Shown: in pieces, positions 45,634 through 60,016 of the stretch | Position numbering within the stretch: the stretch's first letter is position 1 | How the letters are laid out: each line of letters starts with the position of its first letter | Notes under the pieces: generated by a model | Database searches by the model: none | What the model saw: only the letters and a program-made list of their open reading frames with translations | What the model was told of the DNA's origin: nothing | Assembly (NCBI RefSeq): GCF_900450995.1 | Contig: NZ_UGHY01000002.1 | Span: forward strand, 842,501 to 906,500 | Length of the DNA: 64,000 nt | DNA from: Haemophilus parainfluenzae | GTDB taxonomy: Bacteria > Pseudomonadota > Gammaproteobacteria > Enterobacterales > Pasteurellaceae | Direction of reading: 5' to 3' | Made by a program: the position numbers and the translations under genes

Positions 45634-47523
45634 TTACTCATCCAGGAAACTTCTTAATGTCTCAGAACGGCTAGGATGACGTAATTTACGCAATGCTTTC
45701 GCTTCAATCTGACGAATACGCTCACGAGTTACATCAAATTGTTTACCCACTTCTTCGAGTGTATGGTCGGTATTCATATCAATACCAAAACGCATACGTA
45801 ATACTTTCGCTTCACGAGGTGTTAAGCCTTCTAACACTTCATGAGTCGCTACTTTTAAGCTTTGTGCGGTTGCAGAATCTAATGGCAATTCAAGAGTTGA
45901 ATCCTCAATAAAATCACCTAAATGTGAATCATCGTCATCACCGATTGGGGTTTCCATAGAAATAGGTTCTTTCGCAATTTTAAGCACTTTACGAATTTTA
46001 TCTTCTGGCATGCCCATGCGCTCAGCAAGTTCTTCCGGTGTGGCTTCACGTCCCATTTCTTGTAACATTTGACGAGAAATACGATTTAATTTGTTAATCG
46101 TTTCAATCATATGAACAGGAATACGGATTGTACGTGCTTGGTCCGCAATGGAACGAGTAATGGCCTGACGAATCCACCAGGTTGCATAAGTAGAGAATTT
46201 ATAACCACGGCGATATTCAAATTTATCTACCGCTTTCATCAAACCAATATTCCCTTCTTGAATTAAATCCAAGAATTGTAAACCTCGGTTGGTATATTTT
46301 TTCGCAATAGAAATGACTAAACGTAAGTTGGCTTCAACCATTTCTTTTTTCGCACGGCGAGCTTTTTGTTCACCACGAGATACAGCATCACAAATCTCAC
46401 GCATTTGTTGGATGGTAAGATTGGTATTTTGCTCAATATTCGCTAAGTTATCTAAAGATAAACGGATGCGCTCTTCATATTTTGGTAAACGTTTTGCCCA
46501 AGCTTTCGTTGATTTTAATGCTTTTGCTACCCATGCATCACTGCTGCCATTAGTAATAATCAGTGCCTCAAATTCATCTTTTGGCATGCCCGCAATATCA
46601 ACCAATACTTTTTGTAGTTGACGCTCTTCTGAACGTACACGCTTCATCATATTCTTCATTGATAAAACAAGTACATCGAATTGTTTAGGCACTAAACGGA
46701 ATTGTTTAAAAATATCTGCGAGTAGAGCAATTTGATCTTTTGCGCGTTTACCACTGCGTCCGTGTTTTGCAATAGCTGCTAATGTTTTAGTGTGTTGCTC
46801 TCTTAATGCTGCAAATCTTTCACGCGCTACTTCAGGATCGATGCTGTTATCTGAATCACTGTCATCAGAACTTGAGCTGCTATCGCTTTCATCTTCTTCA
46901 TCGCTCTCATCATCAATGTCTGCCGAAGATTCAGCACTTTCATCTTCATCCGCAAAATTTTCATCAATGTTTGCAGTATCCTCTTCAGAAACATTTGGAT
47001 CCACAAAGCCTGTGATTAAATCAGCTAAACGATAATTACCCGCTTCAACTTGATCATAATTATTTAATAGCTCTGTTAACGCTTCTGGGTATGCTGCAAT
47101 GGCGGTTTGAACTTCATCAATCCCTTCTTCAATACGTTTTGCAATGCTGATTTCATCTTCACGGGTAAGAAGATCAACGGTACCCATTTCACGCATATAC
47201 ATACGCACAGGATCGGTTGTACGACCGATTTCAGATTCCACATTGGATAAAATCTGCGTTGCTTCTTCCACTGCATCTTCATCCGGAATCGTGTCATTCA
47301 ACATCATTTCATCACTTTCCGGTGCTTCATCAAGAACCGGAATACCCGCATCATGCTGTAAAGTCTGCAACAACTTATCGTAATATTCCGGATCGATCAC
47401 ATCTTCCGGAAGTAAGTCATTAATCTCCGCATAGGTTAAATAACCTTGCGTACGCCCCAATTCCATAAGCTGTTCAATTTGTTCTGAATATTGCTCTGCG
47501 GTAGATTGTTGATTTTGTTCCAT
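45634..47523 (-). CDS. rpoD: RNA polymerase sigma-70 factor RpoD
   Basis: Primary sigma factor, 629 residues. Region 1.1 is at the N-terminus, and region 1.2 begins [18 protein letters not shown]. Regions 2.1-2.4 include [18 protein letters not shown] and [13 protein letters not shown]. Region 3 follows, then 4.2 ([20 protein letters not shown]) at the C-terminus. The non-conserved region holds a striking acidic-serine tract (~residues 190-228). Third gene of the macromolecular synthesis operon. Confidence 0.98.
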   Translation of the reverse strand: MEQNQQSTAEQYSEQIEQLMELGRTQGYLTYAEINDLLPEDVIDPEYYDKLLQTLQHDAGIPVLDEAPESDEMMLNDTIPDEDAVEEATQILSNVESEIGRTTDPVRMYMREMGTVDLLTREDEISIAKRIEEGIDEVQTAIAAYPEALTELLNNYDQVEAGNYRLADLITGFVDPNVSEEDTANIDENFADEDESAESSADIDDESDEEDESDSSSSSDDSDSDNSIDPEVARERFAALREQHTKTLAAIAKHGRSGKRAKDQIALLADIFKQFRLVPKQFDVLVLSMKNMMKRVRSEERQLQKVLVDIAGMPKDEFEALIITNGSSDAWVAKALKSTKAWAKRLPKYEERIRLSLDNLANIEQNTNLTIQQMREICDAVSRGEQKARRAKKEMVEANLRLVISIAKKYTNRGLQFLDLIQEGNIGLMKAVDKFEYRRGYKFSTYATWWIRQAITRSIADQARTIRIPVHMIETINKLNRISRQMLQEMGREATPEELAERMGMPEDKIRKVLKIAKEPISMETPIGDDDDSHLGDFIEDSTLELPLDSATAQSLKVATHEVLEGLTPREAKVLRMRFGIDMNTDHTLEEVGKQFDVTRERIRQIEAKALRKLRHPSRSETLRSFLDE

Positions 47524-47592
47524 TTTTATTCCCGTTTTGCGTTATTTTTGGAAGATAAAAGCCCTTGTTTTGAACAGGAGATTTTACCATTG

Positions 47593-49376
47593 TTATGACG
47601 GATTAACTAACTGCTTTTTCTGCTCTTCTTTTCCCTTGAGCAAGTTCACTAAAATTGCTCGTTCTTGATCAGTTAAGCCTTCCGCTCTTTCTTTGGCGAT
47701 AAGCATTTCAATGTCACGTTCAATTGCTTGAATATTCAATCGACGATAGTTTTGAGAGAATGCATTAATGATTTCTAAGTCGTCTAATAGATGATCCCAA
47801 GACGCCAATATTTCAAGGGGCTTGCTGAATTCTGTATCGCGAAAATATTCTAAAATTTGCCCTGTTGTAATGCCTTCTCGTTCACGGCAAAGTGCGGTCA
47901 ATTTTTCGAGTAATTCGTAACCTGCCTCATGCTTTAAGGCTTGTAAACCCACATCCGAAATGCGATTCACTAATTGTGAATTCTGTAATAACAGCGAAAT
48001 CACCACACGCATTGGCGTTTTCTTAATTGTTTTTTGTGGCGTTTTAGGTTTGGGTTCAGCTTTGTCTATTTGATTTGGAATTAAGCTTTCAAGCTGTGAT
48101 TGATCAAAGATCCCGAGCTTTTGTGCCAACATATTGCGTAATGACAAGCGCAACATATCACCAGGAATTTGACGAATTAAAGGCGCCGCCAGCGCTACTA
48201 ACTTGCCTCGTCCTTCTTGCGTCGAGAAATCCACCTGCGGACTTAAATGCGCGAATAAGAATTCCGTGAGAGACTGAGCTTGATCAATATATTCTTCAAA
48301 CTTTTCTTGACCATATTGACGAATATAAGTATCCGGATCTTCTCCATCCGGCAGGAAAATAAACTTAATTTGTCGTCCATCTTCCAGATAAGGTAAAGCG
48401 TTTTCAAGTGCGCGCCACGCGGCATCACGCCCTGCTCTATCGCCATCATAGCAGCAAATGACTTGCTCTGTTGAACGGAACAATAATTGAATTTGCTCCG
48501 AGGTCGTCGATGTACCAAGGGAAGCCACCGCATAATTCACACCAAATTGCGCCAATGCCACCACATCCATGTAGCCTTCAACTACCAGTAATTTTTCTGG
48601 CTCATCATTGATTTGTAAGGCTTCATACAAACCATAAAGTTCATTACCTTTATGGTATGTAATGGTTTCGGGTGAGTTTAAATATTTGGGCTTTTCATCT
48701 GTTAAAACACGCCCCCAAAAGCGACCGTACGACCACGTTTATCTCGAATCGGAAACATAATGCGATTACGGAATTTATCGTACACATTGCCACGATCATT
48801 GCGAGAAAGCATACCTAAATCAAACAGCTTTTTCTGTTCTTCTCGATTTTTACCGAATTGACGCAACACCGTATCCATCACATTGGGCACATAACCGAGT
48901 TGAAAACGAGCAATAATTTCTGGCGATAAACCACGTTGCTGAAGATAGCTTTGAGCAGGAATATTTAGCGGGAGTTGAGCTTGATAAAACGATGCAATCT
49001 CTTGCATCAAATCGTATAAATTACGTTTTGTTTGATAGCTCACATCCGGTTTATTACCGAATTGATTTGAGCGTTTTTCATAAGGCACTTCAAGCCCTGC
49101 CGAAGCAGCAAGTTCTTCAACGGCTTCAACAAATTCTAATTTGTCATAATCCATTAAAAATGAAATGGCATTGCCTTTCGCGCCACAGCCGAAACAATAA
49201 TAGAATTGTTTTTTTTCACTTACCGTGAAGGAGGGTGTTTTTTCGTGATGAAACGGACAACAAGCTTGATAATCTCGTCCCGCTTTTTTGAGTTTCACAC
49301 GCGCATTAATCACATCGACAATATTCGATTTTGTGAGCAGATCATCAATAAATTGGCGTGGAATTGAGCCTTTCAT
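47593..49376 (-). pseudogene. dnaG: DNA primase DnaG, frameshifted as read
   Basis: Synthesises RNA primers for replication; essential. The ATG at 49376 (MKGSIPRQFIDDLL) follows AAGGAGG. The CHC2 zinc finger (CCPFHHEKTPS...YCFGCG) and the start of the catalytic core are in one frame. At 48712-48716 (plus strand) five C are read where six would continue TVAFGGRVLTDEKPKYL. The TOPRIM part (VVEGYMDVVALAQFG, CYDGDRAGRDAA) and C-terminal DnaB-binding domain follow in the next frame to 47593. Corrected, the protein has the normal ~594 residues, so a lost base in the sequence is likelier than a dead gene. Confidence 0.88.
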
Positions 49377-49451
49377 TGCCTTGCCTCCTTGAATACGATG
49401 CGAAAGTGCAGTTGATTTTGCGTGACTTTTTTCGATGAGTTTAAAGCAACA

Positions 49452-49482
49452 AAACCGTGATACCAAAAAGGTTTCACGGTTT
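49452..49482 (-). terminator. Intercistronic hairpin between rpsU and dnaG
   Basis: AAACCGTGA / TCACGGTTT, a 9-bp stem, with TTTTG on the minus-strand side. E. coli has a partial terminator (T1) in the same gap that keeps primase low; the same role is inferred here. Confidence 0.7.
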
Positions 49483-49512
49483 GTCTTAACTCGAGTTAGA
49501 AAATACTACAAA

Positions 49513-49728
49513 TTAGTATAAACGGGTATTGCGCGCGTTTTCGCGAGCATTACGTTTAGCGTGACGTTTAGCAAGCGTTGCTTTTTCACGTTTACGGATT
49601 GTAGTTGGTTTTTCATAGAATTCACGAGCGCGAACTTCCGCTAAAATACCAGCTTTTTCGCAAGAGCGTTTGAAACGACGTAAAGCTACGTCAAATGATT
49701 CGTTTTCACGTACTTTAATTACAGGCAT
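49513..49728 (-). CDS. rpsU: 30S ribosomal protein S21
   Basis: Small basic ribosomal protein of 71 residues, [20 protein letters not shown], ending in the arginine/lysine-rich [24 protein letters not shown] upstream is a strong ribosome binding site. First gene of the rpsU-dnaG-rpoD operon and divergent from tsaD. A short hairpin (TTGCCG/CGGCAG near 49780-49797) lies in its leader. Confidence 0.97.
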   Translation of the reverse strand: MPVIKVRENESFDVALRRFKRSCEKAGILAEVRAREFYEKPTTIRKREKATLAKRHAKRNARENARNTRLY

Positions 49729-49946
49729 AAGCCAATCACCTCAATGAGTTTAATTTAATTGCAATTTTAAATTTTTATTACTGCCGAATGAACGGCAAAT
49801 TCAATAAAGGACGCAATTCTAATCGATCTTCCCCGCAAAAGCAAAGGAAAGATCGCCTATTTGCTGAAAATTTGGCGTTTAAACTGGTTTAAGCAGGCTA
49901 AACAAGGTAAAATCTCTGTCAATTTTTTTAATAAAATGAGAAGAAA

Positions 49947-50975
49947 ATGCGTATTTTAGGAATCGAAACCTCCTGTGATGAAACAGGTGTCGCGATTTAT
50001 GATGAAGACAAAGGCTTAATTGCCAATCAACTCTACACGCAAATAGCCTTGCATGCGGATTACGGCGGTGTGGTGCCTGAACTGGCTTCCCGCGATCACA
50101 TTCGCAAAACCGCACCATTAATTAAAGCCGCATTAGAAGAAGCCAATTTAACCGCTGATCAAATTGATGGTATCGCCTATACAAGTGGCCCAGGTTTAGT
50201 GGGCGCATTATTAGTGGGTGCAACGATCGCGCGTTCACTGGCTTATGCCTGGAATGTGCCGGCTATTGGCGTACACCACATGGAAGGCCACCTACTTGCG
50301 CCAATGCTTGATGAAAGTCGACCGCACTTTCCATTCATTGCCCTCTTAGTTTCAGGTGGACATACGCAATTAGTGAGCGTTGATAGTGTAGGTAAATATG
50401 AAGTTATTGGTGAATCTATTGATGATGCGGCAGGTGAGGCTTTTGATAAAACTGCAAAATTATTAGGGTTAGATTACCCTGGCGGTGCGGCACTTTCACG
50501 TTTAGCCGAAAAAGGATCGCCGGATCGTTTTGTATTTCCACGCCCAATGACGGATCGCCCTGGCCTTGATTTTAGCTTTTCAGGTTTAAAAACCTCAGCG
50601 GCTAATACGATTAATCAGACGATTAAGCAAGAAGGTGAATTAACCGAGCAAACCAAAGCCGATATTGCTTTCGCTTTCCAAGATTCCGTCGTGGATACAC
50701 TCGCAATTAAATGTAAACGTGCCTTAAAAGAAACCGGCTATAAGCGTTTAGTGATTGCTGGCGGGGTGAGTGCAAACAAAAAATTACGTGAAACCCTTGG
50801 CACAATGATGAAAAATCTTGGTGGTGAAGTGTTTTATCCGCAACCTCAATTTTGTACCGATAATGGAGCCATGATTGCCTATACAGGCTTTTTACGCTTA
50901 AAACAAGGTCAGCATAGCGATCTCGCCATTGATGTTAAACCTCGTTGGGCAATGACTGAACTCCCTGCAATTTAA
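49947..50975 (+). CDS. tsaD: tRNA threonylcarbamoyladenosine transferase TsaD
   Basis: With TsaB, TsaC and TsaE it makes t6A37 in tRNAs reading ANN codons. The 342 residues start [17 protein letters not shown] and contain the metal-binding HHMEGH (~residue 111) and the ATP-grasp motifs of the ASKHA fold ([28 protein letters not shown]). Divergent from rpsU, as in many gamma-proteobacteria. Confidence 0.97.
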   Translation: MRILGIETSCDETGVAIYDEDKGLIANQLYTQIALHADYGGVVPELASRDHIRKTAPLIKAALEEANLTADQIDGIAYTSGPGLVGALLVGATIARSLAYAWNVPAIGVHHMEGHLLAPMLDESRPHFPFIALLVSGGHTQLVSVDSVGKYEVIGESIDDAAGEAFDKTAKLLGLDYPGGAALSRLAEKGSPDRFVFPRPMTDRPGLDFSFSGLKTSAANTINQTIKQEGELTEQTKADIAFAFQDSVVDTLAIKCKRALKETGYKRLVIAGGVSANKKLRETLGTMMKNLGGEVFYPQPQFCTDNGAMIAYTGFLRLKQGQHSDLAIDVKPRWAMTELPAI

Positions 50976-50984
50976 GGAAAAAAT

Positions 50985-51221
50985 ATGGAAAATATGATTA
51001 AAGTGAGAGCTATGCGTGCAGCCGGTATCGCTTGTTTTTTAGTGCTCGCGATTATTGGCGCATGGATTTTTACCACACCAAGTGGTGATATCGTTAGCGC
51101 GCTTTCAGCTGCTGGAAAAATGGTTGGTGGTGGCGCAACTTACGGTACCTTTATGCTAGCAGCCTGTCCACCTGTTGCAGGATTTATTGCCTATTATTTC
51201 TGGAAATGGGTGATTAAATAA
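50985..51221 (+). CDS. Small membrane protein, unknown function
   Basis: 78 residues with two hydrophobic segments ([18 protein letters not shown] and [20 protein letters not shown]) joined by a glycine/serine-rich loop. It starts 9 bases after tsaD with an AAGGAAAAA ribosome binding site, and its last base is the first of the tdk ATG (TAATG), so it is co-translated with both. No family recognised. A start three codons in (MIKVRAM) is possible. Confidence 0.75.
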   Translation: MENMIKVRAMRAAGIACFLVLAIIGAWIFTTPSGDIVSALSAAGKMVGGGATYGTFMLAACPPVAGFIAYYFWKWVIK

Positions 51222-51802
51222 TGGCAAAACTCTATTTTTACTACTCTACGATGAATGCGGGCAAATCAACCACGTTGTTGCAGTCTTCCTATAACTACCG
51301 TGAACGCAATATGAACACCATGGTTTATACGGCAGCCATTGATGACCGCTTTGGAGCAGGCAAAGTCACTTCACGTATTGGTATTCATGAAGATGCGAAT
51401 TTATTTACATCAACGAGTGACCTTTTTGCCGAAGTGAGCCAACGTTTACAAGAAGAAAAAATTCATTGTGTTTTAGTTGACGAAGCCCAGTTTTTAACGA
51501 AACAACAAGTGTATCAATTAAGCGATGTCGTAGATAAACTGAAAATTCCTGTGCTTTGTTATGGCTTGCGTACCGACTTCCAAGCTGAACTTTTTGAAGG
51601 CAGTAAGTATTTACTTGCTTGGGCAGATCAACTAGAAGAATTAAAAACAATCTGTTATTGTGGACGCAAAGCCAATTTCGTTTTACGTTTAAATGAACAA
51701 GGTGAAGTCATTAAGGAAGGGGAACAAATCCAAATTGGTGGAAACGACTCTTACCTTTCGGTTTGCCGCTATCATTACAAAGAAAAATGCAGTCAGCTTT
51801 AA
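51221..51802 (+). CDS. tdk: Thymidine kinase
   Basis: Salvages thymidine to dTMP. The 193-residue type II enzyme has the P-loop STMNAGKST near the start, the DEAQFL motif, and zinc-binding cysteines in ICYCGRKA and CRYHYKEKC near the end. The ATG overlaps the preceding small gene. Confidence 0.97.
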   Translation: MAKLYFYYSTMNAGKSTTLLQSSYNYRERNMNTMVYTAAIDDRFGAGKVTSRIGIHEDANLFTSTSDLFAEVSQRLQEEKIHCVLVDEAQFLTKQQVYQLSDVVDKLKIPVLCYGLRTDFQAELFEGSKYLLAWADQLEELKTICYCGRKANFVLRLNEQGEVIKEGEQIQIGGNDSYLSVCRYHYKEKCSQL

Positions 51803-51838
51803 CCTCGTTTTTCAATTTTATACTCGGAGGACAATTTT

Positions 51839-53059
51839 ATGCTAAAAAACAAAACATTCGGCAGTGCCTTAATCATTGCAGGCACGACCATCGGAGCGGG
51901 GATGCTCGCGATGCCATTAACCTCTGCCGGTATTGGTTTTGGTTACACCGTTTTCTTATTGGTCGGCTTATGGGCACTTTTGGTTTACAGTGGTTTGCTT
52001 TTTGTTGAAGTGTATCAAACTGCCGATCGCTTGAATGATGGCGTGGCGACTCTCGCGGAGAAATACTTTGGCATCACTGGGCGTGTCTTAGCCACCTTTA
52101 GTTTGCTCATTTTACTTTATGCCCTTTCTGCAGCCTACATCACTGGTGGTGGTTCATTATTATCAGGTTTACCAACCGCTTTTGGCTTTGAAAGTCTTTC
52201 CTCCGAACTTTCAATCATTTTATTTACCGTCGTACTCGGTGCCTTTGTGGTTGTAGGTACAAGAGGCGTTGATGGTGCCACTCGCATTCTGTTCATCGGT
52301 AAATTAATTGCCTTTGCTTTCGTGTTATTCATGATGTTACCCAAAGTATCTGTCGATAACCTGATGGCCTTACCTTTAAATTATGCTTTCGTGATCTCTG
52401 CAGCACCAATTTTCTTTACCTCCTTTGGCTTCCACATCATCATGGGCAGTGTAAACAGCTATTTAGATGGTAGTGTTACTCAATTCCGTAAAGCAATTTT
52501 AATTGGTACAGCGATTCCACTCATCGCTTATTTAGTGTGGCAATTAGCGACTCACGGCGTATTAAGCCAAAATGAATTCGTGCAAGTGTTACAAGCGGAT
52601 CCAACCCTTAACGGCTTGGTCAATGCAACACGTCAAATCACGAACTCCCACATCATGGGCGAAATCGTGCGTGTATTCTCTGCACTTGCATTAATCACTT
52701 CTTTCCTAGGTGTGATGCTAGGGGTATTTGAAGGTTTAGGCGATTTATTTAAACGTTACAAATTGCCACACAACCGTTTAACACTGACTATCGCCGCCTT
52801 CACTCCACCACTTGCATTTGCCTTGTATTATCCTGAAGGTTTTATTGCCGCATTAAGCTATGCAGGCTTACTCTGTGCGTTCTACTGCTTGATTTTACCT
52901 ATCGGACTAGCATGGAAAACACGTCAATCGAATCCAAATCTGCCTTATCGTGTAATCGGTGGTAATGTAACTTTAGTGATTGCATTAGTTATTGGTGTAG
53001 CGATTATGATCGTGCCATTCTTAATTCAAGCAGGCTATTTACCTGCAGTAGCGGGTTAA
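51839..53059 (+). CDS. tyrP: Tyrosine-specific (aromatic amino acid) permease, TyrP type
   Basis: Proton-coupled inner-membrane transporter, 406 residues with about 11 hydrophobic segments. The family signature is at the N-terminus (GSALIIAGTTIGAGMLAMPL). CGGAGGAC is the ribosome binding site. H. influenzae has more than one TyrP-like gene, so tryptophan as substrate cannot be excluded. Confidence 0.88.
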   Translation: MLKNKTFGSALIIAGTTIGAGMLAMPLTSAGIGFGYTVFLLVGLWALLVYSGLLFVEVYQTADRLNDGVATLAEKYFGITGRVLATFSLLILLYALSAAYITGGGSLLSGLPTAFGFESLSSELSIILFTVVLGAFVVVGTRGVDGATRILFIGKLIAFAFVLFMMLPKVSVDNLMALPLNYAFVISAAPIFFTSFGFHIIMGSVNSYLDGSVTQFRKAILIGTAIPLIAYLVWQLATHGVLSQNEFVQVLQADPTLNGLVNATRQITNSHIMGEIVRVFSALALITSFLGVMLGVFEGLGDLFKRYKLPHNRLTLTIAAFTPPLAFALYYPEGFIAALSYAGLLCAFYCLILPIGLAWKTRQSNPNLPYRVIGGNVTLVIALVIGVAIMIVPFLIQAGYLPAVAG

Positions 53060-53088
53060 AGTGCGGTCAATTTTAAGCGTGTTTTTTA

Positions 53089-53126
53089 GATAAAAAATGG
53101 GGCGTAATTTTTACGCCCCATTTTGT
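53089..53126. terminator. Bidirectional terminator between tyrP and ligA
   Basis: AAAATGGGGCGTAA (53094-53107) and TTACGCCCCATTTT (53111-53124) form a 14-bp stem with a 3-base loop, then a T run. It serves convergent tyrP (+) and ligA (-). A single USS lies at 53058-53067. Confidence 0.92.
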
Positions 53127-53141
53127 TTTCTAACCGTTTAA

Positions 53142-56276
<3,135 letters not shown>

Positions 56277-56451
56277 GCTTGTTGCTCCTGTTGCTCCTTA
56301 ACGCAATGATTTCTGCTGATCCTATCACATTTCGACAGGTGAAAAAATAGAAAAGCAAACAAGATATTAAAAGGGATGAGATGGAATTTTCCTCAAAAAA
56401 TATTGTCTTTCTGTGACGTTTTGTATTTTTACTTTTCAATTTAAAGGAACA

Positions 56452-57300
56452 ATGATGATCGATCAAAATGAAATAAAATCTGCTTTCAATCATTTCGTGA
56501 TGGGGTGGCATTTCATTATGCAAAAAGGTCTCCGACGTTTTGTGATTATGCCAATTCTACTGAATATCGTCCTGCTTACAGGCTTATTCTGGCTATTTGT
56601 CTCACAAATCTCCACAATGATCGACTGGGTGGTGAGCTTTATTCCAGATTGGCTAAGCTTTTTAAGTGTGATTTTGCTTGTGCTGTCTATTGGCTCAATT
56701 CTCTTATTTTTCTATTTTGCCTTTACGACACTCTCTGGCTTTATTGCCGCACCATTTAATGGATTATTGGCAGAAAAAGTTGAAAAAATGCTGACCGGTG
56801 AAACTGTTAATGATGATGGTTTTGCTGAAATTATGAAAGATGTGCCACGTATGCTAAATCGTGAATGGCAAAAACTATGGTACAGCTTACCAAAATTTGT
56901 GGGCTTATTTTTATTGAGTTTTATCCCAGTTATTGGACAAACCATTATTCCAGTACTAACATTCCTATTTACCTGTTGGATGATGGCGATTCAGTATTGT
57001 GACTACCCGTTTGATAACCATAAAATTTCTTTTGGCATTATGAAAAATGCGTTAGGCGAAAGACGTTCTCAAAGCCTGACATTCGGGGCATTAATTACCC
57101 TTTGTACCGCATTACCGATTGTGAACTTAGTGATTATTCCTGTGGCGGTCTGTGGTGCAACGGTGATGTGGGTAGAAAATTATCGCTCACAATTAAAATT
57201 TGATATGAATTTTGACCGCACTTCAGGTTCAACACAAATTGTGACTCGTTCTACGAGTACGGAAATTAAGCCTTCGGGAAACAGCATCGTGAATAAATAG
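56452..57300 (+). CDS. cysZ: Sulfate transporter CysZ
   Basis: Inner-membrane sulfate permease supplying cysteine synthesis. The 282 residues have about four hydrophobic segments and EI24/CysZ-family segments ([36 protein letters not shown]). The start at 56452 (two consecutive ATGs) follows AAAGGA; an upstream ATG would add 13 residues. The C-terminus is somewhat longer than in E. coli (253) and low in complexity, and contains a USS. Confidence 0.93.
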   Translation: MMIDQNEIKSAFNHFVMGWHFIMQKGLRRFVIMPILLNIVLLTGLFWLFVSQISTMIDWVVSFIPDWLSFLSVILLVLSIGSILLFFYFAFTTLSGFIAAPFNGLLAEKVEKMLTGETVNDDGFAEIMKDVPRMLNREWQKLWYSLPKFVGLFLLSFIPVIGQTIIPVLTFLFTCWMMAIQYCDYPFDNHKISFGIMKNALGERRSQSLTFGALITLCTALPIVNLVIIPVAVCGATVMWVENYRSQLKFDMNFDRTSGSTQIVTRSTSTEIKPSGNSIVNK

Positions 57301-57400
57301 CATTTAGTTATAAAATATAGCTATTAACTATTTTTTTTATATAAAAACCGGTGTTATAACTACTGCATCAACTCATTCCAAAATATAAAAGGACAGTAAA

Positions 57401-58351
57401 ATGACAATTTATGCAGATAACTCATACTCAATCGGTAATACTCCATTAGTTCGTTTAAAACATTTCGGACACAATGGTAACGTTGTTGTAAAAATTGAAG
57501 GCCGTAACCCAAGCTTCAGCGTGAAATGCCGTATTGGTGCCAATATGATTTGGCAAGCAGAAAAAGACGGCATTTTAACAGCGGGTAAAGAAATTGTAGA
57601 TGCAACCAGCGGTAACACCGGTATTGCTTTGGCTTATGTAGCTGCTGCGCGCGGTTACAAAATCACCTTAACCATGCCTGAAACCATGAGTCTTGAACGT
57701 AAACGTTTATTACGTGGTTTAGGGGTAAATCTTGTGCTCACTGAAGGCTCAAAGGGGATGAAAGGTGCGATTGCCAAAGCTGAAGAAATCGTGGCATCTA
57801 ACCCAAATCATTATGTGATGCTAAAACAATTTGAAAATCCGGCTAACCCAGACATTCACCGTCAAACTACCGGTGAAGAAATCTGGAAAGATACTGAAGG
57901 TAAAGTTGATGTCGTAGTTGCCGGCGTGGGTACTGGTGGTACAATTACCGGTATTTCTCGTGCGATCAAATTAGATCACGGTAAAAAAATTACCTCTGTG
58001 GCGGTTGAACCAACAGAATCACCTGTTATTAGCCAAACCCTTGCAGGCCAAGAAGTGAAACCGGGTCCACACAAAATTCAAGGTATCGGTGCGGGCTTCA
58101 TTCCAAAAAACTTAGATTTATCATTAATTGATCGCGTGGAAACTGTAGATAGCGATACGGCAATTGCTACCGCTCGCCGCTTAATGGCTGAAGAAGGTAT
58201 TCTTGCGGGTATTTCTTCAGGTGCTGCAGTGGCAGCGGCTGACCGCTTAGCAAAACTACCAGAATTCCAAAATAAATTAATCGTCGCGATCTTACCTTCT
58301 GCATCAGAACGTTATTTAAGTACGGCGTTATTCGAAGGGATTGAGGCTTAA
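57401..58351 (+). CDS. cysK: Cysteine synthase A
   Basis: PLP enzyme making cysteine from O-acetylserine and sulfide. The 316 residues include the PLP lysine in [13 protein letters not shown] (~residue 43), [11 protein letters not shown], the GTGGTITG phosphate loop, and the C-terminal serine binding PLP nitrogen ([12 protein letters not shown]). AAAGGACAG precedes the ATG. It follows cysZ by 100 bases with its own likely promoter. Confidence 0.96.
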   Translation: MTIYADNSYSIGNTPLVRLKHFGHNGNVVVKIEGRNPSFSVKCRIGANMIWQAEKDGILTAGKEIVDATSGNTGIALAYVAAARGYKITLTMPETMSLERKRLLRGLGVNLVLTEGSKGMKGAIAKAEEIVASNPNHYVMLKQFENPANPDIHRQTTGEEIWKDTEGKVDVVVAGVGTGGTITGISRAIKLDHGKKITSVAVEPTESPVISQTLAGQEVKPGPHKIQGIGAGFIPKNLDLSLIDRVETVDSDTAIATARRLMAEEGILAGISSGAAVAAADRLAKLPEFQNKLIVAILPSASERYLSTALFEGIEA

Positions 58352-58376
58352 TCTATTGATTTCATTAATTCTATCT

Positions 58377-58405
58377 AAGGTCTGTTTTTACAGACCTTTT
58401 TTGTT
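58377..58405 (+). terminator. Terminator of cysK
   Basis: AAGGTCTG / CAGACCTT, an 8-bp stem with a 6-base T-rich loop, is followed by TTTTTTG. Confidence 0.88.
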
Positions 58406-58533
58406 TATTAATTAAACAATTTCTATTTAATATAACTAAAGGAAATAATTCATAAATAAATAATACTTTTCTTTTCTTTTTCGCTTCTTATAATTCATTT
58501 CACTTTCGTTATTTATCTAAAAAAGGAATACTT

Positions 58534-59307
58534 ATGAAAAAATCATTTTTTAGCACCGCACTTTTGGCAGCAGGATTAGCCCTTTCTACTTTTGCTAACG
58601 CAGGTGAAATTGCTGATCGCGTGGAACAAACTAAAACCTTATTAGTCGGTACTGAGGGTACTTACGCACCATTCACTTTCCACGACAAAGATGGCAAGTT
58701 AACCGGTTTTGATGTGGAAATTATCGAAAAAGTTGCGCAAAAATTAGGTTGGAAAGTCGAATTTAAAGAAACCGCTTGGGATGGCATGTATGCAGGTTTG
58801 AACGCAAAACGTTTTGATGTTATTGCGAACCAAACCAATCCAAGCCCAGAACGTTTAAAAAAATATGATTACAGTGCACCTTATAACTACTCTGCTGGCG
58901 TAATCGTGACTAAAGCCGATAACGATAGCATTAAATCATTCCCAGATTTAAAAGGTAAAAAATCTGCACAATCTGCAACCAGTAACTGGAGCAAAGACGC
59001 ACGTGATAATGGTGCAATTATCGTGACTGTTGATAGCTTGGCACAAAACCTTGAGGCGGTAAAACAAGGTCGTGTTGATGCAACAGTAAACGATAAGCTT
59101 GCAGTATTAGATTACTTCAAAAAACAACCTAACTCAGGCTTAAAAATTGCTGTAGAAAGTGATAAAAAAATCCCGACCGGTTTTGCTTTCTTGAAAGGTG
59201 AAGAACCGCTTATTGCAAAAGTGAACCAAGCACTTGAAGAACTACGCAAAGACGGAACGTTAAAACAAATTTCAATCAAATGGTTTGGCGATGACATTAC
59301 TCAATAA
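58534..59307 (+). CDS. Cystine-type amino-acid ABC transporter, periplasmic binding protein
   Basis: 257-residue family 3 solute-binding protein. It has a signal peptide ([18 protein letters not shown]) and the segments [38 protein letters not shown] and the C-terminal [15 protein letters not shown]. It resembles cystine receptors of the TcyA/FliY group. The proximity to cysZ and cysK supports a sulfur amino acid as substrate, but other polar amino acids are possible. Its end overlaps the permease gene. Confidence 0.88.
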   Translation: MKKSFFSTALLAAGLALSTFANAGEIADRVEQTKTLLVGTEGTYAPFTFHDKDGKLTGFDVEIIEKVAQKLGWKVEFKETAWDGMYAGLNAKRFDVIANQTNPSPERLKKYDYSAPYNYSAGVIVTKADNDSIKSFPDLKGKKSAQSATSNWSKDARDNGAIIVTVDSLAQNLEAVKQGRVDATVNDKLAVLDYFKKQPNSGLKIAVESDKKIPTGFAFLKGEEPLIAKVNQALEELRKDGTLKQISIKWFGDDITQ

Positions 59308-60007
59308 TTGGTTAGCAAGCCTTCCATTTATGACCACAGAACGAGCTGATTATGTAATCAGCTCGTTTTGGCCTATGATGGAAGGGGCAATTTTATATAC
59401 GATCCCCCTTGCGGTCATTTCCTTCTTTTGCGGTTTATTCATTGCGGTTATCGTGGCTGTGATTTGCACATTGCCACATCCCAATTTAATGACCAAAATA
59501 CTGCAGGGCATTTGCCGCACTTATATTTCAATTATTCGTGGCACGCCAATGTTGGTGCAGATCTTCATTATCTTCTACGGTTTACCTGAAGTTAGTATCA
59601 AGCTAGAACCTTTTCCAACCGCAATTATTGCGTTCTCCATTAACATTGGTGCTTATGCGGCAGAAACAGTGAGGGCCTCCATTCTTGCGATTCCTAAAGG
59701 TCAATGGGAAGCCTCTTATGCGATAGGCATGAATTACACACAAGCTTTCGTGCGTACCATTATGCCGCAAGCGTTACGCATTTCTGTCCCTTCACTATCA
59801 AACACATTCATTAGTACAGTGAAAGATACATCTCTAGCATCACTTGTTTGGATTGCAGAATTATTCCGTGTGGCACAAAACATCACGGCTGAAAATTATG
59901 AGTTTATTTTAATTTACAGCGAAGCAGCTCTCATTTATTGGGTGTTCTGTTTTGTGCTATCGATGGGACAAACCCGCTTAGAAAAACGCCTTTCTCGCCA
60001 TTTATAA
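59291..60007 (+). CDS. Cystine-type amino-acid ABC transporter, permease
   Basis: 238-residue inner-membrane permease of the HisM/GlnP family with about five hydrophobic segments. The family loop [22 protein letters not shown] contains the conserved EAA-like region ([12 protein letters not shown]). The ATG at 59291 overlaps the binding-protein gene by 17 bases; a TTG at 59285 is an alternative start. TcyB/YecS-like. Confidence 0.88.
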   Translation: MTLLNNWLASLPFMTTERADYVISSFWPMMEGAILYTIPLAVISFFCGLFIAVIVAVICTLPHPNLMTKILQGICRTYISIIRGTPMLVQIFIIFYGLPEVSIKLEPFPTAIIAFSINIGAYAAETVRASILAIPKGQWEASYAIGMNYTQAFVRTIMPQALRISVPSLSNTFISTVKDTSLASLVWIAELFRVAQNITAENYEFILIYSEAALIYWVFCFVLSMGQTRLEKRLSRHL

Positions 60008-60016
60008 GGACTGGTT

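Noticed and set aside
46790..47035. Plus-strand frames of 60-110 codons across rpoD, rpoB and rpoC
   Set aside because: They are shadows of the large minus-strand genes: serine/proline-rich products, no ribosome binding sites, no family features.
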